A DNA stretch of 10,812 nucleotides from the NCBI GenBank assembly GCA_003022815.1, contig PXSL01000118.1, forward strand, positions 842 through 11,653. Direction: 5' to 3'. The number at the start of each line of letters is the position of its first letter. The first letter of the stretch is position 1. The notes beneath the pieces are model-generated. The model was given only the letters and a program-made list of their open reading frames with translations, had not been told where the DNA came from and searched no databases. A program made the translations under genes and the position numbers. Of the stretch, positions 1-6,495 are shown in pieces. Source of the DNA: Halobacteriales archaeon SW_5_68_122. GTDB taxonomy: Archaea > Halobacteriota > Halobacteria > Halobacteriales > Haloarculaceae.

Positions 1-81
1 CGCTCGGACACCGAGACCATGAGCCTCCGGGAACTCGTCTTCGGGTTCCCGCGCCGCTTCGCGGAGTCGCTGACGCGATAG
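1..81 (+). CDS. 3' end of an unrecognised protein (partial)
   Basis: An open frame runs from the first base to a TAG at 79-81, giving 26 residues that end in LVFGFPRRFAESLTR. The start lies outside the window. The codons are GC-rich at the third position like those of the neighbours, and the frame stops 46 bases before the hisH start, so a same-strand upstream gene is plausible. The tail is basic and shows no motif I recognise, so no function is proposed. A chance open frame of this length cannot be excluded in GC-rich DNA. Confidence 0.4.
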   Translation, partial: RSDTETMSLRELVFGFPRRFAESLTR

Positions 82-96
82 CGGCCTCATGGAAAC

Positions 97-104
97 CTAC
101 TTTG
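97..104 (+). promoter_or_regulatory. TATA-like box for hisH
   Basis: CTACTTTG is centred about 27 bases before the ATG at 128. This is the spacing seen before most genes here and would make the hisH transcript leaderless. It supports the 128 start over the in-frame ATG at 89. Confidence 0.4.
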
Positions 105-127
105 CTCGGCGCCGCCCAGTCGCGGAC

Positions 128-751
128 ATGACCGCGAGACGAACGACCACGGAGGTCGTTCTGGTCGACTACGGCCTGGGAAACCTCCGGAGCGTCACGC
201 GGGGCCTCGAGCGGGCCGGCGCCGACGTGACGCTGACCGACGACCCCGCCGACTTCGACACCACCGACGGCGTCGTCCTGCCCGGCGTGGGCGCCTTCAG
301 TGAGGGCATGGAGAACGCCGGCCCGTTCCGGGACGCGCTGGTCGACGCCGCCGCCGACGGTACGCCGCTTTTCGGCATCTGTCTGGGGATGCAGATGCTT
401 CTGACCTCCAGCGAGGAGGCCGACAGCGTCGGCGAGGGCGACGTCGAGGGCCTGGACCTCATCCCCGGCCGCAATGTCCGCTTTTCGACCGACCGGACGG
501 TGCCGCACATGGGCTGGAACGAGCTCGACGTCGAGCGTGACCACCCCATCGTCGAAGGGATCAACGGCGAGTACGCCTACTTCGTCCACTCCTATTACGC
601 CAATCCGGACGACGAGTCGGCCGCCGTCGCCACCACCGACTACGGCGCCCGGTTCCCTTCGGTCGTCGCCAACGAGGCGGGCAACGTGTTCGGCACGCAG
701 TTCCACCCCGAAAAGTCCGGGGACCGAAAAGTCCGGGGAAACGGGCCTTGA
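128..751 (+). CDS. hisH: Imidazole glycerol phosphate synthase glutaminase subunit HisH, C-terminus frameshifted
   Basis: HisH is a class I glutamine amidotransferase. It hydrolyses glutamine and channels ammonia to HisF, which makes imidazole glycerol phosphate in histidine biosynthesis. The N-terminus VVLVDYGLGNLRSV, the nucleophile motif GICLGMQM (Cys85 from the ATG at 128) and the FHPEKSG motif (His193, Glu195) are all present. The frame then breaks: a 16-bp tandem duplication at 708-739 replaces the normal tail with DRKVRGNGP and a stop at 749-751, giving 207 aa. With one copy removed, the frame continues as ETGLDILRNFVDYC to a TGA at 801-803, a typical HisH ending in a 219-aa protein. 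The catalytic triad is retained, but the last helix is lost. An in-frame ATG at 89 would add 13 residues; 128 is preferred because of the TATA-like box and the homologous N-terminus. This is a frameshifted gene or a sequence error. Confidence 0.9.
   Translation: MTARRTTTEVVLVDYGLGNLRSVTRGLERAGADVTLTDDPADFDTTDGVVLPGVGAFSEGMENAGPFRDALVDAAADGTPLFGICLGMQMLLTSSEEADSVGEGDVEGLDLIPGRNVRFSTDRTVPHMGWNELDVERDHPIVEGINGEYAYFVHSYYANPDDESAAVATTDYGARFPSVVANEAGNVFGTQFHPEKSGDRKVRGNGP
708..739 (+). repeat. 16-bp perfect tandem duplication inside hisH
   Basis: CCGAAAAGTCCGGGGA occurs at 708-723 and again immediately at 724-739. Sixteen is not a multiple of three, so the second copy shifts the reading frame. The original reading frame, with the usual HisH ending, resumes after it through 801-803. 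Confidence 0.97.
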
Positions 752-803
752 CATCCTGCGGAACTTCGTCGATTACTGCGGCAGTAGCGGTTCCGGTACT
801 TGA

Positions 804-1127
804 ACGGCCGGCCATGTGTCAGGAGAACTTGTGCCCCGGGGCTCGCAGATTGTATCCATATGCTGGACGACGGAAACTCATCGACTCAACGGAACGTACT
901 GCAGGCGATGAGTGCCGGGGCGCTTGTCCCCACGCTGTCGACGACGACTGAGAGACGGTCGCGGGCACCGGCGACACGAACTACGTCGTCAACGTCGAGA
1001 CAACGGCGCTCGGAACGCAGTAGGCGTCGCTGACCGACCGTTGCTCGGGTGGCTGTGGCGCCGCGGCGGCCGGACGACCGGACCGAGACGAGACGCTCCC
1101 CCGCGGTCCGTCCGGTCGGCCGACCGG
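804..1127 (+). pseudogene. Gap with a possible remnant of a Tat-exported protein gene
   Basis: No intact gene is visible here. From an ATG at 860 the frame reads MLDDG..., then QRNVLQAMSAGALVPTLS, which resembles a worn haloarchaeal twin-arginine signal peptide of the RRNVLK-A-GAG type with only one arginine. The frame soon becomes arginine-rich and non-haloarchaeal. In another frame, from 952 to a TAG at 1021-1023, the sequence reads TVAGTGDTNYVVNVETTALG, which looks like the end of an exported beta-rich protein. The two pieces could be the ends of a gene that lost its middle. There is no obvious TATA-like box about 27 bases before 860. This is inference from short stretches and could be chance. 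Bases 1024-1111 show nothing beyond GC-rich sequence. Confidence 0.25.
1112..1127 (-). terminator. 16-bp perfect palindrome next to the mini-gene stop
   Basis: CCGGTCGGCCGACCGG is its own reverse complement. It directly abuts the TAA (1128-1130) of the minus-strand mini-gene, so it is well placed as a terminator or RNA-end hairpin. No T-run follows. Confidence 0.35.
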
Positions 1128-1229
1128 TTACTCGATGCGGTCGTCCTCGTCGTCCTCGGCCGTTTCGGCTCCGTCCGGCGCCTCCGCCAGTTCCCAGTGG
1201 ACGAGTTCCTCAGTGAGCTGGTTCGTCAT
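1128..1229 (-). CDS. Putative 33-aa acidic mini-protein
   Basis: This short minus-strand frame begins [18 protein letters not shown] and ends in a very acidic tail ([10 protein letters not shown]) before TAA at 1128-1130. It matches no family I recognise. Its composition fits a haloarchaeal protein: 13 Asp/Glu residues, one Arg and no Lys. Its ATG (1227-1229) overlaps the TGA of the upstream regulator frame as ATGA, which would allow translational coupling. It also has a TATA-like box (1260-1267), a dyad just before the start and a perfect palindrome just after the stop, so it looks like a complete small transcription unit. Alternatively it is the start of a longer gene truncated by deletion, or a chance frame. 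Confidence 0.4.
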   Translation of the reverse strand: MTNQLTEELVHWELAEAPDGAETAEDDEDDRIE

Positions 1230-1678
1230 GGTGTGGCACACGATACCAAGTAATCTATCGTGATAAACATTTCTGTAGTCACCAGAACTGTGAGGAAAAA
1301 CGCCGCTCGGGGCAGTTCCTTGATCTGCTCGTTCATGTGGTCGGTGTCGGTGAACTTGCCGATGGCGATGACGTCGTGATCGCCGGTCACCTCGTACACC
1401 GACACCATGTGGGTGTGTTCGCTGAGGCGGTCAGTTATCTCCGGCAGTGCGCTCCCCTCGATCTTCAACTGGATGACCGCAGTCACGTCGTAGCCCAGTT
1501 CACCGTAGTCGACCTCGGGGACGTACCCCTCGATGATGCCGTCCTCCTCGAGGTCCGAGATGTGGTTCGAGACGGTGGTCACCGAGACGTCCAGTTCCTC
1601 CCCGAGCGAGCGCAGTGAGGCGCGGCCGTCCTCCAGGAGCGCGTTCACCAACTTGCGGTCGAGATTTTCGTACGTCAT
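1226..1678 (-). CDS. lrp: Lrp/AsnC-family transcriptional regulator with a replaced C-terminus
   Basis: Lrp-type regulators bind DNA as dimers or higher oligomers and respond to amino acids. In Halobacterium an Lrp protein next to glnA influences glutamine synthetase expression. Residues 1-60 form an AsnC-type winged helix-turn-helix ([20 protein letters not shown], then [20 protein letters not shown]). Residues 65-120 form the beginning of the RAM ligand-binding domain ([19 protein letters not shown]). After IKEL (residue 122) family members normally continue with a segment like LLTDPDI-ESNTSVVLN. Here the frame reads [20 protein letters not shown] and ends in CATP with no resemblance. The DNA coding that tail is AT-richer and contains a TATA-like box, so it looks like a neighbour's promoter fused on by deletion. 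The total of 150 aa is near normal by coincidence. The gene is divergent from glnA, with 127 bases between the starts. It may be nonfunctional or unable to sense its ligand. Confidence 0.85.
   Translation of the reverse strand: MTYENLDRKLVNALLEDGRASLRSLGEELDVSVTTVSNHISDLEEDGIIEGYVPEVDYGELGYDVTAVIQLKIEGSALPEITDRLSEHTHMVSVYEVTGDHDVIAIGKFTDTDHMNEQIKELPRAAFFLTVLVTTEMFITIDYLVSCATP
1239..1262. promoter_or_regulatory. Inverted repeat before the mini-gene, candidate operator
   Basis: CACGATA (1239-1245) and TATCGTG (1256-1262) are perfect 7-bp arms around a 10-base spacer. The dyad lies between the minus-strand TATA-like box (1260-1267) and the mini-gene ATG at 1229, the position expected of a repressor site. 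The arms are one helical turn apart in the style of dimer-binding operators. The binding protein is unknown. Confidence 0.4.
1260..1267 (-). promoter_or_regulatory. TATA-like box for the mini-gene
   Basis: Read on the minus strand, TTTATCAC lies about 34 bases before the ATG at 1229, so a start about 27 bases downstream would leave a leader of about 8 bases. The box sits inside the abnormal 3' part of the lrp frame, which argues that this stretch was originally intergenic. Confidence 0.4.
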
Positions 1679-1701
1679 TACACCCCGATACCGCCCCCAG
1701 G

Positions 1702-1709
1702 GTTTAGAA
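1702..1709 (-). promoter_or_regulatory. TATA-like box for lrp
   Basis: The minus strand reads TTCTAAAC, centred 27 bases before the lrp ATG at 1678, consistent with a leaderless transcript. Confidence 0.4.
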
Positions 1710-1745
1710 GTTTACGAATATGCAGTTCTGCGGCGCAAGGTGGGA

Positions 1746-1759
1746 GATTTGCGCAAATC
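1746..1759. promoter_or_regulatory. Perfect 14-bp palindrome between lrp and glnA, candidate Lrp operator
   Basis: GATTTGCGCAAATC equals its own reverse complement. It lies 7 bases before the probable glnA TATA box and between the two divergent genes, an ideal site for a dimeric regulator controlling glnA and its own gene. Binding by the adjacent Lrp-type protein is inferred from position. Confidence 0.5.
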
Positions 1760-1766
1760 AGTAACG

Positions 1767-1774
1767 CTTTAGTA
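1767..1774 (+). promoter_or_regulatory. TATA-like box for glnA
   Basis: CTTTAGTA is the best TATA match before glnA. It predicts a transcript start near 1797 and a leader of about 9 bases before the ATG at 1806. Confidence 0.45.
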
Positions 1775-1805
1775 GGAGCACTCGACCGTTTCGCTGTCGA
1801 GAAAG

Positions 1806-3176
1806 ATGACGAACGATAACGTATCCACCGACGGTGGTCTTTCCATGGAGGCACAGAGCGTACTCGATGAAATAGTGGAACAGGACGTCGACTTCCTCCG
1901 TCTGCAGTTCACCGACATTCTTGGGATGGTGAAAAACGTCTCCGTCCCTGCCGACCAGGCCGAGAAGGCCTTCACCGAGGGCATCTACTTCGACGGCTCC
2001 TCCATCAACGGGTTCGTCCGCATCCAGGAGTCGGACATGCGCCTCATGCCGGACCCGGAGACGTTCGCCGTGCTACCGTGGCGGTCGAACGGCGAGAGCG
2101 GGGCCGCCCGCCTCATCTGTGACGTGATCGACACCTCGACGGGCGAACCGTTCGAGGGCGACCCGCGGCGCGTTCTGAAGAACGCCCTCGGCCGCGCCGA
2201 AGAGCACGGCTTCGAGGTGAACATGGCCCCCGAACCGGAGTTCTTCCTGTTCAAGCAGGACGACGACGGCTACGCGACGACCGAGTTCGCCGACCAGGGC
2301 GGGTACTTCGACGTCGCGCCGAAGGACCTCGCCAGCGACGTGCGCCGGGAGATCATCTTCGCGCTCGAGGAGATGGGCTTCGAGATCGAGGCCAGCCACC
2401 ACGAGGTCGCCGAGGGACAGTACGAGATCAACTTCGAGTACGACGACGCGCTGTCAACCGCCGACAACGTCGCCACCTTCCGGACGACCGTCCGCGCCGT
2501 CGCCGCCCAGCACGACCTCCACGCGACGTTCATGCCGAAGCCGGTACCGCGCATTAACGGCTCGGGAATGCACACCCACATCTCGCTGTTCGAGGACGGC
2601 GAGAACGCCTTCCACGACGAGAGCGACGAGTTCGACCTGAGCGGGACGGCCCACTCGTTCCTGGCCGGTATTCTCGACCACGCGCCGGCCATCTGTGCGG
2701 TCACCGACCCGACGGTCAACTCCTACAAGCGCCTCGTTCCGGGCTACGAGGCACCCGTCTACATCGCATGGTCGGACCGGAACCGCTCGGCACTCATCCG
2801 CAAGCCCGCCGCGCGCGTCCCCGCCGCCAGCCGCATCGAGGCCCGCTTCCCCGACCCGTCGTGTAACCCCTACCTCGCCTTCGCGGCGCTCATCAACGCC
2901 GGCATCGACGGTATCGAGCGAGACCTCGACGCGCCGGACCCGATCCGGGAGAACATCTACGAGTTCGACGAACAGAAACGCGAGGAGTACGGCATCGAGA
3001 CCCTGCCGGAGAACCTCGGCGAGGCCGTCGATGCCCTCGAGGACGACGAGGTCATCCGGAGCGGCCTGGGCGAGCACGTCGCCGAGAAGTTCGTCGAGGC
3101 CAAGCGCGAGGAGCACACCGACTACCTCGTCGACGTCTCCCAGTGGGAACTCGATCGCTACCTCGAGACGTTCTAA
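1806..3176 (+). CDS. glnA: Glutamine synthetase, type I (alpha subtype)
   Basis: The enzyme condenses glutamate and ammonia using ATP to make glutamine, the main ammonia-assimilation step, and acts as a cytoplasmic dodecamer. The 456 residues are full length. Residues 25-115 form the beta-grasp domain ([17 protein letters not shown]). The catalytic domain carries the metal and substrate ligands APEPEF (Glu143, Glu145), Glu207 in EGQYEINF, His256 in [10 protein letters not shown], Glu315 in [10 protein letters not shown], the NRSALIR arginines and Glu345 in [11 protein letters not shown]. The tyrosine-containing adenylylation loop of the beta subtype is absent. Arg72 in the FVRI motif is the residue used for glutamine feedback in Bacillus-type GS. 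The first 14 residues before MEAQ are poorly conserved, so a start at the second Met is possible but less likely. No disruption is seen, in contrast to the flanking lrp, hisH and amt. Confidence 0.97.
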   Translation: MTNDNVSTDGGLSMEAQSVLDEIVEQDVDFLRLQFTDILGMVKNVSVPADQAEKAFTEGIYFDGSSINGFVRIQESDMRLMPDPETFAVLPWRSNGESGAARLICDVIDTSTGEPFEGDPRRVLKNALGRAEEHGFEVNMAPEPEFFLFKQDDDGYATTEFADQGGYFDVAPKDLASDVRREIIFALEEMGFEIEASHHEVAEGQYEINFEYDDALSTADNVATFRTTVRAVAAQHDLHATFMPKPVPRINGSGMHTHISLFEDGENAFHDESDEFDLSGTAHSFLAGILDHAPAICAVTDPTVNSYKRLVPGYEAPVYIAWSDRNRSALIRKPAARVPAASRIEARFPDPSCNPYLAFAALINAGIDGIERDLDAPDPIRENIYEFDEQKREEYGIETLPENLGEAVDALEDDEVIRSGLGEHVAEKFVEAKREEHTDYLVDVSQWELDRYLETF

Positions 3177-3194
3177 AAACCCCATTTCTTACAC

Positions 3195-3217
3195 GGGGGT
3201 CACCTGCGGCGACCCCC
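3195..3217 (+). terminator. Hairpin after glnA
   Basis: GGGGGTC (3195-3201) pairs perfectly with GACCCCC (3211-3217) across a 9-base loop, 19 bases after the glnA stop. It is well placed as a terminator or mRNA-end stem, but no T-run follows on the plus strand. Confidence 0.4.
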
Positions 3218-3258
3218 CGGCAAAAACGTGGGGAAAAATACGCGCGAGCGCTGACTAA

Positions 3259-3323
3259 CGCGAGCCGAAGACTCGCGGCTGGAAGCGCCCGCTACGCCGA
3301 CGCGCGAACGAAGTGAGCGCGTC
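3259..3323. repeat. Two short inverted repeats in the glnA-PAP2 convergent gap
   Basis: CGCGAG/CTCGCG (3259-3264 and 3272-3277) and GACGCGC/GCGCGTC (3299-3305 and 3317-3323) form two adjacent hairpins. The second loop contains GAACGAAGTGA, a purine-rich motif of a kind common in haloarchaeal intergenic DNA. The rest of the 3177-3421 gap contains no convincing gene. The hairpins may mark the ends of the two converging transcripts. Confidence 0.4.
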
Positions 3324-3421
3324 GTCGGGAACTGCCTCGAACTGCGAGGACAATCGCAGTCGTCGCCGCTCCCGGTCGGAACGTCGTCCGTGGCGGAGCC
3401 CCCAGTCGTGTCGCCGTCCCG

Positions 3422-4348
3422 TCAGCCCGCTTCCGGGGTTGGAGTCCGGCGGTCGCGGACCCGTCGGGCGACAGCCTCGCCGGCAAGCGGCGCCGCCAGC
3501 ACCCCGCCGAGGGTGACCGCGACGGCGAGAAACGCGATGTAGGGCGCCGGCTCGACGAGATAGACCGCGCCGAACGGCGCTCCGAAGGCCGCGCCGACGG
3601 CCGTCGCGGCGACGCCGCCCGTCCGGGTGGTCTCCTCGTGGACGACGGCGGCCCCGACGATACCCCACCCGAGGCGGGCGCCGAGGGCGCCGCCCAGCGA
3701 GGCCATCGTCTCGAAGCCGTACCCCCCGAGCACCGGCCCGAGAAGCGCCGCGACCAGCGCCAGCCCGAACACGCGGCCTGGGTTCGACCCCCGGCCGCCG
3801 AGTCCGAAGGCGGCCGCGAGGAGGGCCGCCCCGACGGCGACCCCGGCGACGACATCAACGAGGTAGTGGACCCCCAGGACGACCCGCGTCAGCGAGATGA
3901 CAGCAACGAGGGCGGCCGCGGCGGCGTATGCGCGGCGGCCGCCGACTAGCAGCGCGAGGCCGCCGTAAACGACGGTCGCCCCGACCGCGTGGCCGCTGGG
4001 GAAGCCGAACCCCGACCCCGTGGCGGCGGCGGCGTAGAGCGGTTCGACGAGCGCCGGCACCAGTTCGGTGCTGACGGCCTCGTCGGCGCTCGGCGGCCGG
4101 GGGTAGGTCAGCCACTCCTTGAGTGTGACCGTGACCGCGTTGGCGCCGACGCCGAGGGCGACTCCGAAGGCGGCCTGCCGGCGGTCGAAGACGACGGGCG
4201 TGGGCAGGGCATCGCCGAACCAGTAGTACAGCCCCAACAGCAGGAAGACGAACCAGACGTCGCCGAGCTGGGTCACGAGCGCCGCGAGGACGATGACGAC
4301 CTCGGGCAGCCCCTCCAGCAGGGCGAACTCGCCGACGGCCCGGCTCAT
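3422..4348 (-). CDS. PAP2-family membrane phosphatase
   Basis: This 308-aa polytopic membrane protein carries the three-part phosphatidic acid phosphatase signature: KEWLTYPRP (Lys77, Arg84, Pro85), FPSGH (Ser118, His120) and TRVVLGVHYLVD (Arg155, His161, Asp165). Family members remove phosphate from lipid phosphates or isoprenoid pyrophosphates at the membrane face. The exact substrate cannot be read from sequence. In archaea candidates include polyprenyl pyrophosphate recycling and lipid turnover. After the catalytic half, residues 170-295 contain several further hydrophobic Gly/Ala-rich segments, so the protein is longer than minimal PAP2 enzymes. Its ATG overlaps the TGA of the upstream YihY-type gene (ATGA at 4345-4348), so it is translationally coupled as the last gene of a three-gene operon. 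Confidence 0.88.
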   Translation of the reverse strand: MSRAVGEFALLEGLPEVVIVLAALVTQLGDVWFVFLLLGLYYWFGDALPTPVVFDRRQAAFGVALGVGANAVTVTLKEWLTYPRPPSADEAVSTELVPALVEPLYAAAATGSGFGFPSGHAVGATVVYGGLALLVGGRRAYAAAAALVAVISLTRVVLGVHYLVDVVAGVAVGAALLAAAFGLGGRGSNPGRVFGLALVAALLGPVLGGYGFETMASLGGALGARLGWGIVGAAVVHEETTRTGGVAATAVGAAFGAPFGAVYLVEPAPYIAFLAVAVTLGGVLAAPLAGEAVARRVRDRRTPTPEAG

Positions 4349-5598
4349 CGGCTCTCGAAGCGGTCCTTCAGTCGGCCGGGGACGCCGACGAGGGTGGCCG
4401 TCGTCCCAATGAGCAGCATCAGGGCGTACAGCCCCAGCGTCGACAGCCAGACCACGAGCATCGCAAGCACCGCCCAGCCGCCGGAGAGGTAGAAGAACGC
4501 CCCGAGCGTCATCGCCGTCCCGTACAGGAGCACGAGGTAGGGTCCCCAGCCGCGGGCCTTCCCGCGGCGGGCCTGCCGGCGGACGTACCGCTTCAGGTCG
4601 CTCTCTATCTCCTCGCGGTGGACGGTCCGGTCGTCAATGCGGGCCTCGAAGCGGTCGAGTTCGTCGTACAGCCGCTCGAGTTCCTCGCGTAGCTCCTCGT
4701 CTGACAGGTCGTCTGGTCGGTCCTGAGTCATGGTCCCATCGAGTACGGCGGTCGGTTCCGGGGTCGGCTCCTCGGCCTCAATGATGCCGGTGTCGGCGGC
4801 GGCACGGCCGGCGAGGACGGCGTTCAACACGACGCCCAAGAGCAACAGCAGGGCGCCGACGTAGAGGAAGGTTACGAGCAGCAGCACGCCGCCCAACACG
4901 CCGTAGGTCTCGTAGCTCCCGGCGGCGCCGGCGTAGGCCCGAAAGCCGGTCTGTAGCAGGGTCCAGCCGACGGCGGCGAAGACGGCCCCCGGAACCGCCT
5001 CGCGGACCCCGACCGCCCCGCCGGGGAGGACGTAGTACAGCGGGAGGAAGGCGACGGTAAGGCCGGCGACGAGGCCGACGGTGCCGACGACCCCGAGCAG
5101 GTCGAACCGCTCGACGGATTCGCTGACGCCGACGCCGGCCACCAGCGCGCCGACGGCGACGGTGGTAGCAACGCCGACGCCGACAGCCCCGAGCGCGACG
5201 GTGCCGTTCCGGAGCTGGTCGAGAAGCGACTCCGGCCCGGGCCGGCCATATACCGCCGAGAAAGCGACGTCGAGGCCCCGGAACAGCTTCAGTCCCGACC
5301 ACAGCAGGACGGCGACTCCGAAGGCGGTCGCGCCGCCGCCGACCGCGCCGACCAGTGCCTCGCGGACCAGGGCGCCGGCCTGCTCGCCGAGCGCCTCGGA
5401 GGCGCGCTCGACGAGCGTCTCGGTGGTCCCCGGAGCACCGAAGACGGCCGCCGCCGCAAGCGCCAAAAGCAGGAGCGGTAGCAGCGAGATGAGCGCGTAG
5501 TAGGCGAGGCTCGCGGCAATGAACGTGATCCGGTCGGATTGGGCGCCGTTGACGACGCCCCGCGTGACGGTCACCGCCCGGTCGAAGTAGCCGTTCAC
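4345..5598 (-). CDS. YihY/BrkB-family membrane protein with a C-terminal extension
   Basis: Residues 1-265 form a YihY (UPF0761, formerly misnamed ribonuclease BN) domain of about six membrane segments, with family signatures AASLAYYALISLLPLLL, KLFRGLDVAFSAVYG, LPGGAVGVREAVPGAVFAA and YVGALLLLLGVVLNAVLAG. Residues 270-345 are a charged linker; 297-340 (LSDEELREELERLYDELDRF and onward) should form a coiled coil. Residues 353-410 contain two more hydrophobic segments, giving 417 aa against about 260-300 for a plain family member. The molecular function of the family is not established. The start is GTG at 5596-5598, and no in-frame ATG lies upstream. It begins 21 bases after the other YihY gene ends and overlaps the PAP2 gene by four bases, so co-expression is very likely. 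Confidence 0.85.
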   Translation of the reverse strand: MNGYFDRAVTVTRGVVNGAQSDRITFIAASLAYYALISLLPLLLLALAAAAVFGAPGTTETLVERASEALGEQAGALVREALVGAVGGGATAFGVAVLLWSGLKLFRGLDVAFSAVYGRPGPESLLDQLRNGTVALGAVGVGVATTVAVGALVAGVGVSESVERFDLLGVVGTVGLVAGLTVAFLPLYYVLPGGAVGVREAVPGAVFAAVGWTLLQTGFRAYAGAAGSYETYGVLGGVLLLVTFLYVGALLLLLGVVLNAVLAGRAAADTGIIEAEEPTPEPTAVLDGTMTQDRPDDLSDEELREELERLYDELDRFEARIDDRTVHREEIESDLKRYVRRQARRGKARGWGPYLVLLYGTAMTLGAFFYLSGGWAVLAMLVVWLSTLGLYALMLLIGTTATLVGVPGRLKDRFESR

Positions 5599-5619
5599 GG
5601 TCCCGGATATGCGTGAACC

Positions 5620-6405
5620 CTACATATAATCGGTGGGAACCCACTCGTCGTCCGGGTCCACGCGGTCGGCGAGGACGGCGTTGTAGGCGGCCCCGAGCAA
5701 CATTGCGGCGGCGCCGACGTAGAGCCACGTCGACGCCAGCAGGAGTGCGCCGAGCGCGCCGTAGGTGCTCGCCTGGGCTACCCCGATGTAGAACCGGAAG
5801 CCGATGCTCACCGCCACCCACGCCGTCGCGGCCAGGACCGTCCCCGGCAGTACCTCCCGGAGTGTCACCGACGGGGTCGGGAAGACGTAGAATATCGGGA
5901 GGAAGACCGCGACGAGCACCCCCAACAGGAGCAGCGGCGCGACCCCCGTGCGGACGGCTCCGCTGTTGGGCAACCAAACCCCGACCCCGCAGACCAGCAC
6001 CACGGCGACGGCGTTCGTCGCGAAGACAACCGTAGCGTCCCGGAACCGCGCCAGTACCGACGCCGACTTCCGCTCGCCGTAGACGGCTGTGAACGCCCGG
6101 TCCGTGCTGCGATACAGCCGGAGCGTCCCCCACAGCAGGAGCGCCACCCCGACGACGGCACTCGGAAGGCGCACGTCCGCCGAAAGGATCAACTCGGCGG
6201 CGGTGCTGCCGAGCACCGCGACCGCGGCCTCGGTCGCCCCGGAGGTCCAGGCGTCACTGCCGGCCGAGGCCAGCAGCGCGGCCGCGAGAAAGACGAAGGG
6301 GAGGAGCGACGAGAGCCCGAAGTACGCCAGGCTGGCGGCGAGCATCGACACCTGGCCGCGGCGAGCGACCGCGGTCACCTCGCGCACTATTTCCCTGACT
6401 GACAC
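5620..6405 (-). CDS. YihY/BrkB-family membrane protein
   Basis: This 261-aa protein is a single YihY domain. MLAASLAYFGLSSLLPFVFL is the first membrane segment, RSTDRAFTAVYGERKS the cytoplasmic loop motif, FPTPSVTLREVLPGTVLAA the middle motif, and STWLYVGAAAMLLGAAYNAV the last segment. It lacks the coiled coil and the two extra membrane segments of the next gene and ends in an acidic DPDDEWVPTD tail. It is a paralogue of its neighbour, but the two are quite divergent, so the duplication is old. It is the first gene of the operon; the start is GTG at 6403-6405 with a TATA-like box about 30 bases upstream. Function is unknown; these proteins are often proposed to be transporters or envelope factors. 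Confidence 0.85.
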   Translation of the reverse strand: MSVREIVREVTAVARRGQVSMLAASLAYFGLSSLLPFVFLAAALLASAGSDAWTSGATEAAVAVLGSTAAELILSADVRLPSAVVGVALLLWGTLRLYRSTDRAFTAVYGERKSASVLARFRDATVVFATNAVAVVLVCGVGVWLPNSGAVRTGVAPLLLLGVLVAVFLPIFYVFPTPSVTLREVLPGTVLAATAWVAVSIGFRFYIGVAQASTYGALGALLLASTWLYVGAAAMLLGAAYNAVLADRVDPDDEWVPTDYM

Positions 6406-6431
6406 GTCCGTCCGTCCGTTCTCGCCGCGCC

Positions 6432-6439
6432 GTGATAAG
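6432..6439 (-). promoter_or_regulatory. TATA-like box for the YihY-YihY-PAP2 operon
   Basis: CTTATCAC on the minus strand lies about 30 bases before the GTG start at 6405. Between box and start is a small (CGTC)n repeat (6405-6419), which may reflect slippage-prone DNA in the promoter. Confidence 0.4.
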
Positions 6440-6495
6440 CGACTCGCCGGAGTCCTCCTCGCAGGGTTTCCACAGTGACTACCCTACGCCATTTG

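Noticed and set aside
3779..3792. GGGTTCGACCCC, resembling a tRNA T-arm
   Set aside because: It lies inside the PAP2 coding sequence, and no acceptor, D or anticodon arms surround it.
4778..6133. Long minus-strand open frame, 451 codons
   Set aside because: It is rich in Arg, Gly and Pro, lacks acidic haloarchaeal composition and runs out of frame through both YihY genes.
6405..6419. (CGTC)n microsatellite as a phase-variable promoter
   Set aside because: Only about three and a half units are present between the TATA-like box and the GTG, too few to argue for switching without population data.
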